From: Halobacillus litoralis
GTDB taxonomy: Bacteria; Bacillota; Bacilli; Bacillales; Halobacillaceae
NCBI RefSeq assembly: GCF_004101865.1
Contig: NZ_CP026118.1
Coordinates: 2,869,001-2,933,000, forward strand
DNA: 64,000 nt
Direction: 5' to 3'
Shown here: positions 34,296-42,897 of the stretch, piece after piece
How positions within the stretch are numbered: position 1 is the first letter of the stretch
Layout of the letters: every line of letters begins with the position of its first letter
The notes under the pieces: generated by a model
Told to the model about the DNA's origin: nothing
What the model saw: the letters and a program-made list of their open reading frames with translations, nothing else
Database searches by the model: none
Made by a program: the position numbers and the translations under genes

Positions 34296-35957
34296 ATGGA
34301 CGCACAGTTTATGGTCTCCCTTGCTTTGATTGTCGCTACTTTTGGATTGTACATAGGTATCGCCATTTACAATAAAGCAAGGGCTACATCAGATTTTTAC
34401 GTTGCAAGTCGCGGGGTACCTCCTGTGTTCAATGGAATGGCGATCGGCGCGGATTGGATGAGTGCAGCTTCATTCATAGGAATGGCCGGGACGATCATGG
34501 TTCTGGGATACGATGGATTAGCCTATATTATGGGGTGGACAGGCGGTTATCTGCTGCTGACTTTCCTTTTGGCTCCTCAATTAAGAAAATACGGCCGGTA
34601 CACAGTGCCGGAATTCATTGGTGACCGATACCGGAGCAATACAGCCAGGCTGATTGCAGCAGTTGCGACGATCATCATCAGCTTCACTTATTCGGTCGGA
34701 CAATTATCTGGTTCAGGTGTCGTCATCGGTCGTTTACTGGAAGTGAACACGGTGATCGGAACCTTGATCGGTGTAGTATTGATTGCTTTCTATTCAGCAC
34801 TTGGCGGAATGAAGGGAATCACATGGACACAAGTGGCTCAATATTTAGTTCTCATCATCGCTTATTTGATTCCTGTTATCTTCATGTCTCTGCAGCTTAC
34901 CCAAAACCCGATGCCATGGCTTTCCTATGGGGATGTCATTTCTGAAATGAGGGTATTGGATCAAGAACTCGGAATATCTGAATATGTTGTTCCTTTTACA
35001 GAAAATACGAAATGGCAATTCATCGCCTTGATGTTCACTCTGATGGCCGGAACTGCCGGTTTGCCACACGTCATCGTCCGTTTCTACACGGTCGCGACTA
35101 TGAAAGCGGCACGCTGGAGCGGAGCATGGGCATTATTATTTATTGGTCTGCTTTATCTATCTGCTCCTGCATATGCCGCATTTTCCCGCTTTATCTTGAT
35201 GACGGAAGTCGCAGGTTCATCGTTGAATAACCTTCCGGCGTGGACACAGGCATGGGTCGATACAGGAAGGCTATCATTGGCAGATAGTAACAGTGATGGG
35301 GTATTACAATGGACAGAACTCGTCATCAGTAATGATATCGTCGTCATGGCGACACCGGAAATCGCCGGCCTGGGGATTTTCGTTATCGGTTTGATGGCTG
35401 CAGGTGCAATGGCAGCCGCGCTTTCGACAGCAGGTGGCCTTATGATCGCGATATCTGCAGCATTGTCCCATGATATCTACTTCCGATCCATCAATCCGCA
35501 GGCATCAGAAGAGAAACGTTTATTTGTCGGACGCTTGTCGATCGTATTAGCTACGATTGCCGCAGGACTGATCGCCTTGAACCCGCCTGGAGCGATTACG
35601 CAAATTGTCGCCTGGGCATTCGCCCTTGCATCGGGATCATTCTTCCCGGCGTTACTCTTAGGGGTATGGTGGAAACGTGCGAATGGACCGGGTGTCATCG
35701 CTGGGATGATCACTGGTTTATCTGTTACGCTCGGTTATATTTTTGCAGCCAAATATGGTGGATTCACCATCTTAGGAATCATCGATACAGGGGCTGGAGT
35801 ATTCGGAGCGACTGCAGCCATCCTGGCCAATATCATTGTTTCCTTAATGACGTCACCACCATCCCAGCAAACACAAGATGAAGTCACAGACCTCCGTTAC
35901 CCAGAACAAATCGAATACAAAGACGGAGAGTATTGGCTGAAAGAAGATGCCAAGTGA
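34296..35957 (+). CDS. SSS-family sodium:solute symporter (acetate/pyruvate type, VC_2705 subfamily)
   Basis: 553 residues, about 13 helices. The start MDAQFMVSLALIVATFGLYI follows AGGGGGAG. SSS signatures are DFYVASRGVPPVFNGMAIGADWMSAASF (split here at FNG), GGYLLLTFLLAPQLRKYGRYTVPEFIGDRY, FYSALGGMKGITWTQVAQY and the family ending. An extracytoplasmic EF-hand-like loop (DSNSDGVLQWTE) is present at about residue 330. It probably takes up a short monocarboxylate (acetate or pyruvate) with sodium. The REP-like hairpin 35971-36015 ends the operon. Confidence 0.9.
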   Translation: MDAQFMVSLALIVATFGLYIGIAIYNKARATSDFYVASRGVPPVFNGMAIGADWMSAASFIGMAGTIMVLGYDGLAYIMGWTGGYLLLTFLLAPQLRKYGRYTVPEFIGDRYRSNTARLIAAVATIIISFTYSVGQLSGSGVVIGRLLEVNTVIGTLIGVVLIAFYSALGGMKGITWTQVAQYLVLIIAYLIPVIFMSLQLTQNPMPWLSYGDVISEMRVLDQELGISEYVVPFTENTKWQFIALMFTLMAGTAGLPHVIVRFYTVATMKAARWSGAWALLFIGLLYLSAPAYAAFSRFILMTEVAGSSLNNLPAWTQAWVDTGRLSLADSNSDGVLQWTELVISNDIVVMATPEIAGLGIFVIGLMAAGAMAAALSTAGGLMIAISAALSHDIYFRSINPQASEEKRLFVGRLSIVLATIAAGLIALNPPGAITQIVAWAFALASGSFFPALLLGVWWKRANGPGVIAGMITGLSVTLGYIFAAKYGGFTILGIIDTGAGVFGATAAILANIIVSLMTSPPSQQTQDEVTDLRYPEQIEYKDGEYWLKEDAK

Positions 35958-35970
35958 TGGATAACAAAAT

Positions 35971-36015
35971 AAGGGACCTCAAGTCATCCATATTATGGAT
36001 GACTTGAGGTCCCTT
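35971..36015. terminator. REP-like hairpin between convergent operons
   Basis: AAGGGACCTCAAGTCATCCA and its complement form a 21-bp perfect stem with loop ATT. It is the A/T variant with its own outer bases (GGGACC/GGTCCC). It lies 14 and 13 bases from the stops of the symporter and the gluconokinase genes. Confidence 0.88.
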
Positions 36016-36027
36016 GAAATTTTCGGA

Positions 36028-37512
36028 TCATAACCGGTGAAGTTGTTCGAAGTCTGTCTGCAGTTTGTGTGAGACGGATTGATAGACGTCGAATAGCTGG
36101 CGGTATTTTTGGTGATTTTCTTCATTTGGAACATAATGCTGATTCATAGGAATGGACTCCTTGATGTCTTCCAAGCGGTCAACATGGCCTAAGCTGTAAA
36201 GCGCGACCCATGCAGCGCCCCAAGCAGAGCTTTGGTGGCTGACAGGGATATCGATACGCTTGTTGAACAAGTCGGCAAGCATCTGTACCCAGACCGGAGA
36301 GCGGGCGAACCCGCCGCTAGCAAAGATTTTTTCATGCTTATTTCCAAGTCTTTCGAGCGCACTGGCGATATGTAATATCGAAAACAGTACACCTTCCATC
36401 GCTGCGCGGGTCATGTGTTCTTTACGGTGGGAAGGAGTCAGACCGATGAACGATCCCTTGGCTTCGGCTTTCCAGAACGGAGCACGTTCCCCGTTCAAAT
36501 ACGGGAGGAAAAGCAGATTTTCCGAGCCAGCCTCTACTTCAGCGGCCAGTTCTGACAATTTCTCCAACGGCAGTGATTCGCTCTCTGTTTCAAAAAGTTG
36601 CTGCACCCACTTCAATACGAGCCCGCCATTATTGGAAGGGCCGCCTGTGATCCACAAGTCATCTGTGAAGCTGTATGAAAAAATTTCCTGACGATCATCC
36701 AGCAATGGCTCACTGGAAAATTGACGGATCGCCCCGCTGGTGCCGATGGTAATCGCTGTTTCTCCTGGTCGTATGGCTCCGATGCCAAGGTTTGCAAGGG
36801 GGCCGTCACTGCCTCCGATTACGAAAGGAGTCGAGCGTTTCAAACCAGCTTTTTCAGCAAAATGTTCACGCATGTTTTCCATTGCATACGTCGGGGGCAC
36901 TGGTGCGAACAGCTGTCCTTCACTGATCCCGGCCAGGTGCAATGTTTCCTCATCCCATTTATGGGTGTGGATATTGAATAATCCCGTCGCGGCTGCAATC
37001 GAGTAATCCACCACTTTTTCACCGAACCAGCGATACAGTAAAAACTCTTTGACGGAAACAAAGTAATCCGCCTGCTCCCAAGGTTCATAACGATATTTTT
37101 TCATCCATAGGAGCTTGGATAGTGGTGACATCGGGTGGAGAGGTGTTCCTGTACGCATATATACATCAGGAGATTCTTTTTTCAATAATGCTGCTTCCTC
37201 AGCGCTGCGAGCGTCTGCCCAGATGATGGAAGGTGATAATGGAACACCATTTTCATCCATACAAATCATCGAATGCATGGCTGCGGAAATTCCGACCCCG
37301 ACGATGTTTTCTGACTCGACAAGGCGCGTACTCAAATTCAATGCTTCTAAAGCAGCCGTTTCCATTTGTAATGGATCCTGTTCGGCATAGCCTACTTGTG
37401 GATGGTTGAGTGGGTAATCGACTTCATGTTCGGCAACCACATGACCGTTCTCCTGGAAGACGACCGATTTGGCACTTGTCGTTCCAAGATCTAAACCAAT
37501 GACATAGTTCAT
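36028..37512 (-). CDS. gntK: Gluconokinase (FGGY family)
   Basis: 494 residues. FGGY signatures: N-terminal VIGLDLGTTSAKSVVF (phosphate), VGVGISAAMHSMICMDENGVPL with the catalytic-base region IIWADARS, central FVIGGSDGPLANLGIGAI, GETAITIGTSGAIRQF and the C-terminal IFASGGFARSPVWVQMLADL. It phosphorylates gluconate to 6-phosphogluconate, the substrate of gnd at 38569. It forms a minus-strand operon with the RpiR regulator upstream (14-base gap). Related FGGY enzymes phosphorylate other sugar acids or ketoses, but context supports gluconate. Confidence 0.88.
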   Translation of the reverse strand: MNYVIGLDLGTTSAKSVVFQENGHVVAEHEVDYPLNHPQVGYAEQDPLQMETAALEALNLSTRLVESENIVGVGISAAMHSMICMDENGVPLSPSIIWADARSAEEAALLKKESPDVYMRTGTPLHPMSPLSKLLWMKKYRYEPWEQADYFVSVKEFLLYRWFGEKVVDYSIAAATGLFNIHTHKWDEETLHLAGISEGQLFAPVPPTYAMENMREHFAEKAGLKRSTPFVIGGSDGPLANLGIGAIRPGETAITIGTSGAIRQFSSEPLLDDRQEIFSYSFTDDLWITGGPSNNGGLVLKWVQQLFETESESLPLEKLSELAAEVEAGSENLLFLPYLNGERAPFWKAEAKGSFIGLTPSHRKEHMTRAAMEGVLFSILHIASALERLGNKHEKIFASGGFARSPVWVQMLADLFNKRIDIPVSHQSSAWGAAWVALYSLGHVDRLEDIKESIPMNQHYVPNEENHQKYRQLFDVYQSVSHKLQTDFEQLHRL

Positions 37513-37526
37513 TTAAGACTTCCTTT

Positions 37527-38384
37527 CTATACACGTTTCCTTGAAATGGCGCCACGCATTTTTTGGGTGGCTTCCTGTGTTTTCTCTTTATTCTTCATGC
37601 TGTAGATGACAAAAAGGGAATCGATCAGCGAAAGCCCGGCAATTCTTGATGCGAGCGCTTCTGAACGAAATTCGGTTTCCTGTGCGACTGTATATAAGCA
37701 AAGATCGACAAGCTTCGTCAATGGAGACTTGGCGAAGTTGGTGATGGCGATCGTCTTTGCCCCGCTTTGTTTTGCGACTTCAACGATATCAAGTAAATCT
37801 TTATTGGATCCCGTGTGGGAGATTACCACAGCCACATCTGTTTCTCTCAATTGAGAGGCAGACATCAGCTGCAGGTGGGTGTCTGCATAGGCGTGTGCTT
37901 CCATACCTGTCCGGATGAATTTATGTTGAGCGTCTAAAGCAAGTATGTTCGATCCGCCACTTCCAAAGAAGAAGACTCGCTCTGCTTCGACTAAACTATC
38001 CATCGCTTTAGATAGGGATTCCGGATTTTGGACATCTCGTGAAGATTCCAATGCTCTTATATTCGCCTGGAAGACTTTTTCAGTAATTTCAAAGTCCGTA
38101 TCCGCTTCAGAAATCGTTTCATGAATATCCTTAATCGGGTTGACGATTTCCGAGGCTAAAGCAATTTTCATCGCTTGATAACCTTTGAAACCTAATCGTT
38201 TACAAAACCTGAAAACGGTTGCATCAGCGACCATAAGATCATCGGCTACCTGGTTGATGGTAGAGTGGACGATTTCATCTCTATTCTCTAAAATGTAATC
38301 GGCGATCAGCTTTTCTTTTTCACTAAATTGGCTGTAAGACGAACGGATTCGATTGATAACGTGCTTGGTTGGTGCTTCAATCAT
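37527..38384 (-). CDS. RpiR/MurR-family transcriptional regulator
   Basis: 285 residues: an N-terminal RpiR helix-turn-helix domain (INRIRSSYSQFSEKEKLIAD, TINQVADDLMVADATVFRFC, KRLGFKGYQAMKIAL) and a C-terminal SIS sugar-phosphate-binding domain (VEAERVFFFGSGGSNILALD, VAVVISHTGSNKDLLDIVEV, AKTIAITNFAKSPL). It lies with gntK and divergently from gnd, so it replaces the GntR regulator of B. subtilis; a likely effector is 6-phosphogluconate or KDPG. Repeated TGAAATTTTTTTCG boxes between it and gnd are probable operators. Confidence 0.9.
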   Translation of the reverse strand: MIEAPTKHVINRIRSSYSQFSEKEKLIADYILENRDEIVHSTINQVADDLMVADATVFRFCKRLGFKGYQAMKIALASEIVNPIKDIHETISEADTDFEITEKVFQANIRALESSRDVQNPESLSKAMDSLVEAERVFFFGSGGSNILALDAQHKFIRTGMEAHAYADTHLQLMSASQLRETDVAVVISHTGSNKDLLDIVEVAKQSGAKTIAITNFAKSPLTKLVDLCLYTVAQETEFRSEALASRIAGLSLIDSLFVIYSMKNKEKTQEATQKMRGAISRKRV

Positions 38385-38428
38385 AAGGGCTCCTCCTCAG
38401 TGTTCTTTTCAACTTCTTCCATTGTAAA

Positions 38429-38536
38429 CGAAATTTTTTTCGAATAAAAGTTAAAGTGATTGAAATTTTTTTCGAGAAAAGCATTGAACTAAAAAAGATT
38501 TATTGTATAATCGTAATTGTAGAAAAAATTTTTCAG
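38429..38536. promoter_or_regulatory. gnd promoter and three RpiR-type operator boxes
   Basis: Three similar boxes: CGAAATTTTTTTCG (38429-38442), TGAAATTTTTTTCGA (38461-38475) and GAAAAAATTTTTC (38522-38534), all pseudo-palindromes of GAAA and TTTC around an A/T run. A sigma-A promoter sits among them: TTGAAC (38484-38489), 16 bp, TATAAT (38506-38511). Box 3 lies just after the start point and boxes 1 and 2 upstream, also near the regulator's own promoter. Confidence 0.6.
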
Positions 38537-38568
38537 ATGAACGTTCGATACTAGAGAGGGGTCAGATT

Positions 38569-39465
38569 ATGCAAGTTGGTTTAGTCGGCCTTGGAAAAAT
38601 GGGATACAACTTAGCGTTGAACCTTATGGACCATGGTCACAAAGTCGTTGCGAACGACGTAAACCCAGAATCAGTTGACAAATTATCAAATGAAGGTGCT
38701 TCACCAGCGAAAGATTTGAAAGCGCTTATAAGTCAACTGGAAAGCCCGCGCACGATATGGGTGATGGTTCCGGCGGGAGACGTTACAGAGTCCGTTATTC
38801 AGGAGCTAGCCAAATCACTTGAGCCAGGCGACCGCATCATTGATGGAGGAAACTCCAACTATAAAGATAGTCTGCGCCGCGCCGAGGAATTAAATGAGAA
38901 AAATATTTTCTTCTTCGATGTCGGAACAAGTGGTGGTACAGACGGGGCTCGACACGGAGCATGTTACATGATCGGTGGAGATGCCAAGCAGTTTGCTGAA
39001 ATTGAGTCGCTCTTTTCTGACACAGCTGTTGAAAGCGGTTACCACTACTCGGGACGTGCCGGAAGCGGACACTTTCTGAAAATGGTCCACAACGGCATTG
39101 AGTATGGAATGATGCAGGCGATTGCAGAAGGTTATGAGATTTTGGACAAGAGTCCATTCGATTATGATTATGAAGCGGTATCCAAAGTTTGGAACAATGG
39201 TTCCGTCATCCGCTCATGGCTGATCGAACTGATGGAGAACGCCTTTTCGAAAGATGCGAACTTGGATGAGATTCGCGGCGTAATGAATTCGTCAGGTGAA
39301 GGGAAATGGACGGTTGAAACCGCATTGGAGTTGGAGATGGCGGCACCAGTCATCACAATGTCACAAATGATGCGTTACCGTTCACAAGAAAGTGATACGT
39401 TCTCCGGAAAAGTCGTAGCAGCTTTGCGTAACGAATTCGGTGGACATGCTGTAGTGAAAAAATAA
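38569..39465 (+). CDS. gnd: 6-Phosphogluconate dehydrogenase, short form (YqeC-like)
   Basis: The start at ATG 38569 (MQVGLVGLGKMGYNL) follows AGAGAGGGGTCAG. 298 residues, the short class (full-length Gnd has about 470). Rossmann GLVGLGKMGYNLALNLMDHG, substrate-binding GTSGGTDGARHGACYMIGG and KMVHNGIEYGMMQAIAEGYE with catalytic Lys/Asn/Glu are present. It converts 6-phosphogluconate to ribulose-5-phosphate and CO2; short forms often prefer NAD. The gene starts an operon with the TRAP transporter 30 bases downstream. Confidence 0.92.
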   Translation: MQVGLVGLGKMGYNLALNLMDHGHKVVANDVNPESVDKLSNEGASPAKDLKALISQLESPRTIWVMVPAGDVTESVIQELAKSLEPGDRIIDGGNSNYKDSLRRAEELNEKNIFFFDVGTSGGTDGARHGACYMIGGDAKQFAEIESLFSDTAVESGYHYSGRAGSGHFLKMVHNGIEYGMMQAIAEGYEILDKSPFDYDYEAVSKVWNNGSVIRSWLIELMENAFSKDANLDEIRGVMNSSGEGKWTVETALELEMAAPVITMSQMMRYRSQESDTFSGKVVAALRNEFGGHAVVKK

Positions 39466-39495
39466 ATTATATATAAAAAGGAGAGAGGTTTTATT

Positions 39496-40545
39496 ATGAA
39501 AAAATTATTCGGTCTTATGTGTGCAGTTCTTTTGATCACTGTCCTGGCAGCTTGCGGGAATGGTGAATCGGATTCATCTAATGGGGATAGTAGTGAAAGC
39601 GCTTCAGAGGGAAGCGGAGACGCAAAAGTCATTAAAGCAGGAATCGGACTTAACGACGATCACCCTCAATACAAAGGTTTGTTGAAGTTTAAAGAAATCG
39701 TTGAAAAAGAAACAGACGGCGCGATCAAAGTAGAAACATATCATAGTGGTCAGCTAGGTGATGACCGTTCAATGACAGAAGCATTGCAGCTAGGTACACA
39801 AGAAGTAACGATTCCTTCTACAGCACCACTTGCAAACTTCGTTCCTGAATTCAGCGTATTTGATATCCCGTTCCTTTTCCCAAATGAAGAAGTAGCGGAT
39901 AAAGTTCTTGATGGAGAAGTTGGCCAGGAATTGCTAGGCAAGCTTGAAGAGCAGAACCTTGTAGGTCTTGCTTATTGGGAAAATGGTTTCCGTGATTTGA
40001 CGAACAGCGAACGTGCAGTAGCGTCAGTTGAAGACTTTGAGGGTCTGAAAATCCGTACAATGGAAAACGACCTACACTTGGATGCTTTCAAAGCACTAGG
40101 TGCAAACCCGACACCAATGGCGTTCACAGAATTGTTCACAGCAATGCAGCAAGGTACAGTTGATGGTCAGGAAAACCCTTATGCAACAATCTATCTGCAA
40201 AAATTCTATGAAGTACAAAAACACGTTTCCAACACGCACCACATTTACAGCCCGTTCGTATTCCTTATGAGTAAATCTTTCTATGACGGTTTGAGTGAAG
40301 ATCAGCAGAAAATCGTTAAAGATGCAGCAGTAGAAGCAGGTAAGTACGAACGTAAACTGAACCGTGAAGCGAACGAAAAATATCTTGAACAGTTGCAAGA
40401 AGAAGGTATGGAATACACAGAAATCACTGATGAAGCACGCCAGGAAATGAAAGACGCTGTAGCGCCGGTTATTGAAGAATATAAGAGCAAAATCGGTGAA
40501 GAAACAGTAGATAAAGTTTACAAAGCGATCGAAGAAGCTAAATAA
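39496..40545 (+). CDS. dctP: TRAP transporter substrate-binding lipoprotein (DctP)
   Basis: 349 residues with lipoprotein signal (LFGLMCAVLLITVLAAC, Cys20) and a Ser/Gly/Asp linker. The mature domain has KAGIGLNDDHPQYKGLLKF, VETYHSGQLGDDRSMTEALQ, VFDIPFLFPNEEVADKVLDG and PTPMAFTELFTAMQQGTVDGQENPYATIY (the DctP carboxylate-binding region; only parts quoted). It binds an organic acid outside the membrane. Its neighbours make gluconate or galactonate the likely ligand. Confidence 0.93.
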   Translation: MKKLFGLMCAVLLITVLAACGNGESDSSNGDSSESASEGSGDAKVIKAGIGLNDDHPQYKGLLKFKEIVEKETDGAIKVETYHSGQLGDDRSMTEALQLGTQEVTIPSTAPLANFVPEFSVFDIPFLFPNEEVADKVLDGEVGQELLGKLEEQNLVGLAYWENGFRDLTNSERAVASVEDFEGLKIRTMENDLHLDAFKALGANPTPMAFTELFTAMQQGTVDGQENPYATIYLQKFYEVQKHVSNTHHIYSPFVFLMSKSFYDGLSEDQQKIVKDAAVEAGKYERKLNREANEKYLEQLQEEGMEYTEITDEARQEMKDAVAPVIEEYKSKIGEETVDKVYKAIEEAK

Positions 40546-40637
40546 TAATCCAAGATTACGAGGAGGTACGTTGCAGAAGATCTGCGGCGTACTCTTCTCC
40601 ATTTACAGTAAAAATGAGGGTCAGTTGAGGTGAAAAA

Positions 40638-41177
40638 ATGAACATCATTCGAGCGATCGACCGCAAATTAGAAGAAGTCTTGCTCGTCATTTTCTCGACC
40701 ATCATGGTCAGTGTCATTTTCCTGCAAGTCGCCATGCGAGTTTCAGGAAACTCACTATCCTGGTCAGAGGAACTTGCACGGTACTGCTTCATTTGGTTAG
40801 TGTATATCGGTATAAGTTATGGAGTGAAGAAACAGCGTCACATCAAGGTGGATGTCATGCTGCTCTTGCTTAAAGGCAAAGGGAAATTGGTATTGGCCAT
40901 TGCTGCTAATCTACTATTCTTATTTTTCAGCATTTATGTAGTATTCAGTGGTTATGATATCGCTGCCCAGCTCTTGTCATTCGGCCAGCAGTCTCCAGCT
41001 TTGGGCATTCCTATGGGAGCCGTGTACATGGCTACTCCAATCGGGTTCGGCTTGGCAGCCATCCGTTTGATTCAAAATCTTATTGTACAAATAAAAATGC
41101 TGTTCGGTAAAAAGGAACTCGAGATCGCAGATGAGCGTGATCGTTTGCAAAAGCAGGAAGGAGAGGATGAGTCATGA
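40638..41177 (+). CDS. dctQ: TRAP transporter small permease (DctQ)
   Basis: 179 residues with four membrane helices, including VLLVIFSTIMVSVIFLQVAM and LVLAIAANLLFLFFSIYVVF, and the DctQ motif WSEELARYCFIWLVYIGISY (about residues 47-66). It forms the Q subunit of the TRAP system with DctM. A 92-base gap after dctP has its own SD (TTGAGGTGAAAA). Its stop overlaps the dctM start by 4 bases. Confidence 0.92.
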   Translation: MNIIRAIDRKLEEVLLVIFSTIMVSVIFLQVAMRVSGNSLSWSEELARYCFIWLVYIGISYGVKKQRHIKVDVMLLLLKGKGKLVLAIAANLLFLFFSIYVVFSGYDIAAQLLSFGQQSPALGIPMGAVYMATPIGFGLAAIRLIQNLIVQIKMLFGKKELEIADERDRLQKQEGEDES

Positions 41178-42454
41178 CTACAATTGTATTATTCGGGACA
41201 TTCGCTCTCTTCCTGCTTCTTAGTGTACCGATTGGAATCGCTCTCGGACTATCTACACTTGCGACGATTTTCTATACAGGCGCCATTCCTGTTCAATTCT
41301 TAATGAAGGAACTTGTCACCTCTATCGATTCATTTCCATTGATGGCCGTTCCATTCTTCATTTTAGCCGGTGAGATTATGGGGAAAGGCGGGATTTCAGA
41401 ACGCTTGTTCAATTTCGCCAACGCACTTGTCGGAAATAAGACAGGTGGATTCGCGATGGCAACCATCGTTACCTGTATGTTCTTCGCTGCTATTTCCGGC
41501 TCTGGTCCAGCGACCGTAGCCGCAATCGGTGGAATCATGATCCCTGCCATGGTCAGACATGGGTATGATAAAAAATTCGCAACAGCGACCGTAGCTGCAG
41601 CAGGTTCGATTGGTGTCATCATTCCACCAAGTATTCCGATGGTCATCTACGGTGTTGTCGGAAGTGCTTCCATCGGTGACATGTTCATCGCCGGAATCAT
41701 CCCAGGTTTCATCGTTGGATTTGCCCTTCTTGCATGGGCTTACATTTACTCTAAGAAGCAAGGGTACAGCGGTCTGGATGAACCGACCTCCCTGAAAAAA
41801 ATCGGGAAAACGTTTTGGGATGCAAAATGGGCCCTGGTTATCCCTGTCATCATTCTTGGTGGAATCTACGGCGGAATCTTCACCCCTACAGAAGCAGCTG
41901 TAATCGCCGTCGTATACGGAATCATTGCAGGTCTCTTCTTATACCGTGAATTAAGCATCAAAGATATGCCGAAAATATTCGCTGATTCAGCCCTGACGAC
42001 AGCGACTGTCTTGATCATCGTCGGATCAGCAACAGCATTCGGACGTTTACTGACAATTGAACAGATCCCATCACAAGTAGCGAACTTCATGCTTTCCATA
42101 TCAGAAAATGAGATCATTCTCATTCTCTTGATTACAGTGCTGTTGCTTCTTGTCGGTTGTTTCATGGATACATTGGCAGCTATCATCATTTTGACACCGA
42201 TCTTATTGCCGATCGCTACCGATTTAGGTTACGATCCGATACATTTCGGTATCATCATGGTCGTCAACTTGGCAATCGGATTCATAACACCGCCATTAGG
42301 TGTAAACCTATTTGTCGCTTCCGGAATATCGGGACTATCCATCGAGGAACTCTCGAAAGCGATCATCCCTTATTTCTTTGCCATGCTATTCTCGCTCTTA
42401 ATGATCACGTTCATCCCTGAATTATCTCTATGGTTGATCAGTTTCGGTGATTAA
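41174..42454 (+). CDS. dctM: TRAP transporter large permease (DctM)
   Basis: 426 residues, about 12 helices. DctM signatures are LLLSVPIGIALGLSTLATI, FPLMAVPFFILAGEIMGKGG, AISGSGPATVAAIGGIMIPA, GSIGVIIPPSIPMVIYGVVG and the C-terminal DTLAAIIILTPILLPIATDL plus GFITPPLGVNLFVASGI. It carries out sodium-driven import of the ligand delivered by DctP. Last gene before the tandem RNA element; a weak hairpin (TTGCGGA/TCCGCAA, 42469-42488) follows. Confidence 0.94.
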   Translation: MTTIVLFGTFALFLLLSVPIGIALGLSTLATIFYTGAIPVQFLMKELVTSIDSFPLMAVPFFILAGEIMGKGGISERLFNFANALVGNKTGGFAMATIVTCMFFAAISGSGPATVAAIGGIMIPAMVRHGYDKKFATATVAAAGSIGVIIPPSIPMVIYGVVGSASIGDMFIAGIIPGFIVGFALLAWAYIYSKKQGYSGLDEPTSLKKIGKTFWDAKWALVIPVIILGGIYGGIFTPTEAAVIAVVYGIIAGLFLYRELSIKDMPKIFADSALTTATVLIIVGSATAFGRLLTIEQIPSQVANFMLSISENEIILILLITVLLLLVGCFMDTLAAIIILTPILLPIATDLGYDPIHFGIIMVVNLAIGFITPPLGVNLFVASGISGLSIEELSKAIIPYFFAMLFSLLMITFIPELSLWLISFGD

Positions 42455-42500
42455 CTGATTGCGGAACCTTTTTGAAAGCAATCCGCAAGTATATTCAGCG

Positions 42501-42591
42501 CCTTGAAGTGGTAGTTTGCCACAGTAAGGGGAAGAGTGAAGTTGGGCGTCGCAATATCCTATTGCAACGCCGAACGACCCGCATCGTGTGG
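42501..42591 (+). ncRNA. Structured RNA element, tandem copy 1
   Basis: Three hairpins in order. H1: CCTTG/TAAGG with inner GTGG/CCAC. H2: GTTGGGC/GCCGAAC (one mismatch) with inner GCAAT/ATTGC around loop ATCCT. H3: CCGCA/TGTGG around TCG. The copy at 42752 has the same three hairpins, with base changes that keep pairing. Family not recognised. Confidence 0.7.
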
Positions 42592-42670
42592 AATCAAGAT
42601 CAGCTACAAACAGAAACATTGAAAATTCTCAGCCAGTAAAAGGACTGACCCTCCTTGAAGAAACCCCGAA

Positions 42671-42699
42671 AATCCCTTGCTCCCACGCAAGGGGTTTTT
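42671..42699 (+). terminator. Rho-independent terminator between the RNA copies
   Basis: CCCTTGC (42674-42680) and GCAAGGG (42687-42693) pair, followed by GTTTTTGG. An upstream AAACCCC (42661-42667) could pair with GGGGTTT (42691-42697), extending or competing with the stem. Position between two copies of a structured RNA suggests an attenuator. Confidence 0.75.
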
Positions 42700-42751
42700 G
42701 GTTATATCAAAAGTGCAGCCCCCCTGGTAGCCCCGACAAGCTTAAGCAGAA

Positions 42752-42852
42752 CCTTGAAGCGGTGCTGTTTGCCGCAACAAGGGGGGAAGCGGAAGTTCGG
42801 CTAAGTGCGCAACGTCCTGTTGCAACGCCGAACGACCCCACATCGTGTGGGG
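42752..42852 (+). ncRNA. Structured RNA element, tandem copy 2
   Basis: H1: CCTTG/CAAGG with inner GCGG/CCGC. H2: GTTCGGC/GCCGAAC with inner GCAAC/GTTGC around loop GTCCT. H3: CCCCACA/TGTGGGG around TCG. Compared with copy 1, GCGG/CCGC replaces GTGG/CCAC and GCAAC/GTTGC replaces GCAAT/ATTGC, both compensatory. It ends 45 bases before the kdgK start; no terminator follows. Confidence 0.72.
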
Positions 42853-42897
42853 CGAAGTTAAATCAATATAGAATTTCAGGAAGAAGGGATCATAGAT

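Noticed and set aside
42469..42488. Hairpin directly after dctM
   Set aside because: Seven-bp stem without T run; too weak to call a terminator by itself, although it may help the tandem RNA fold.
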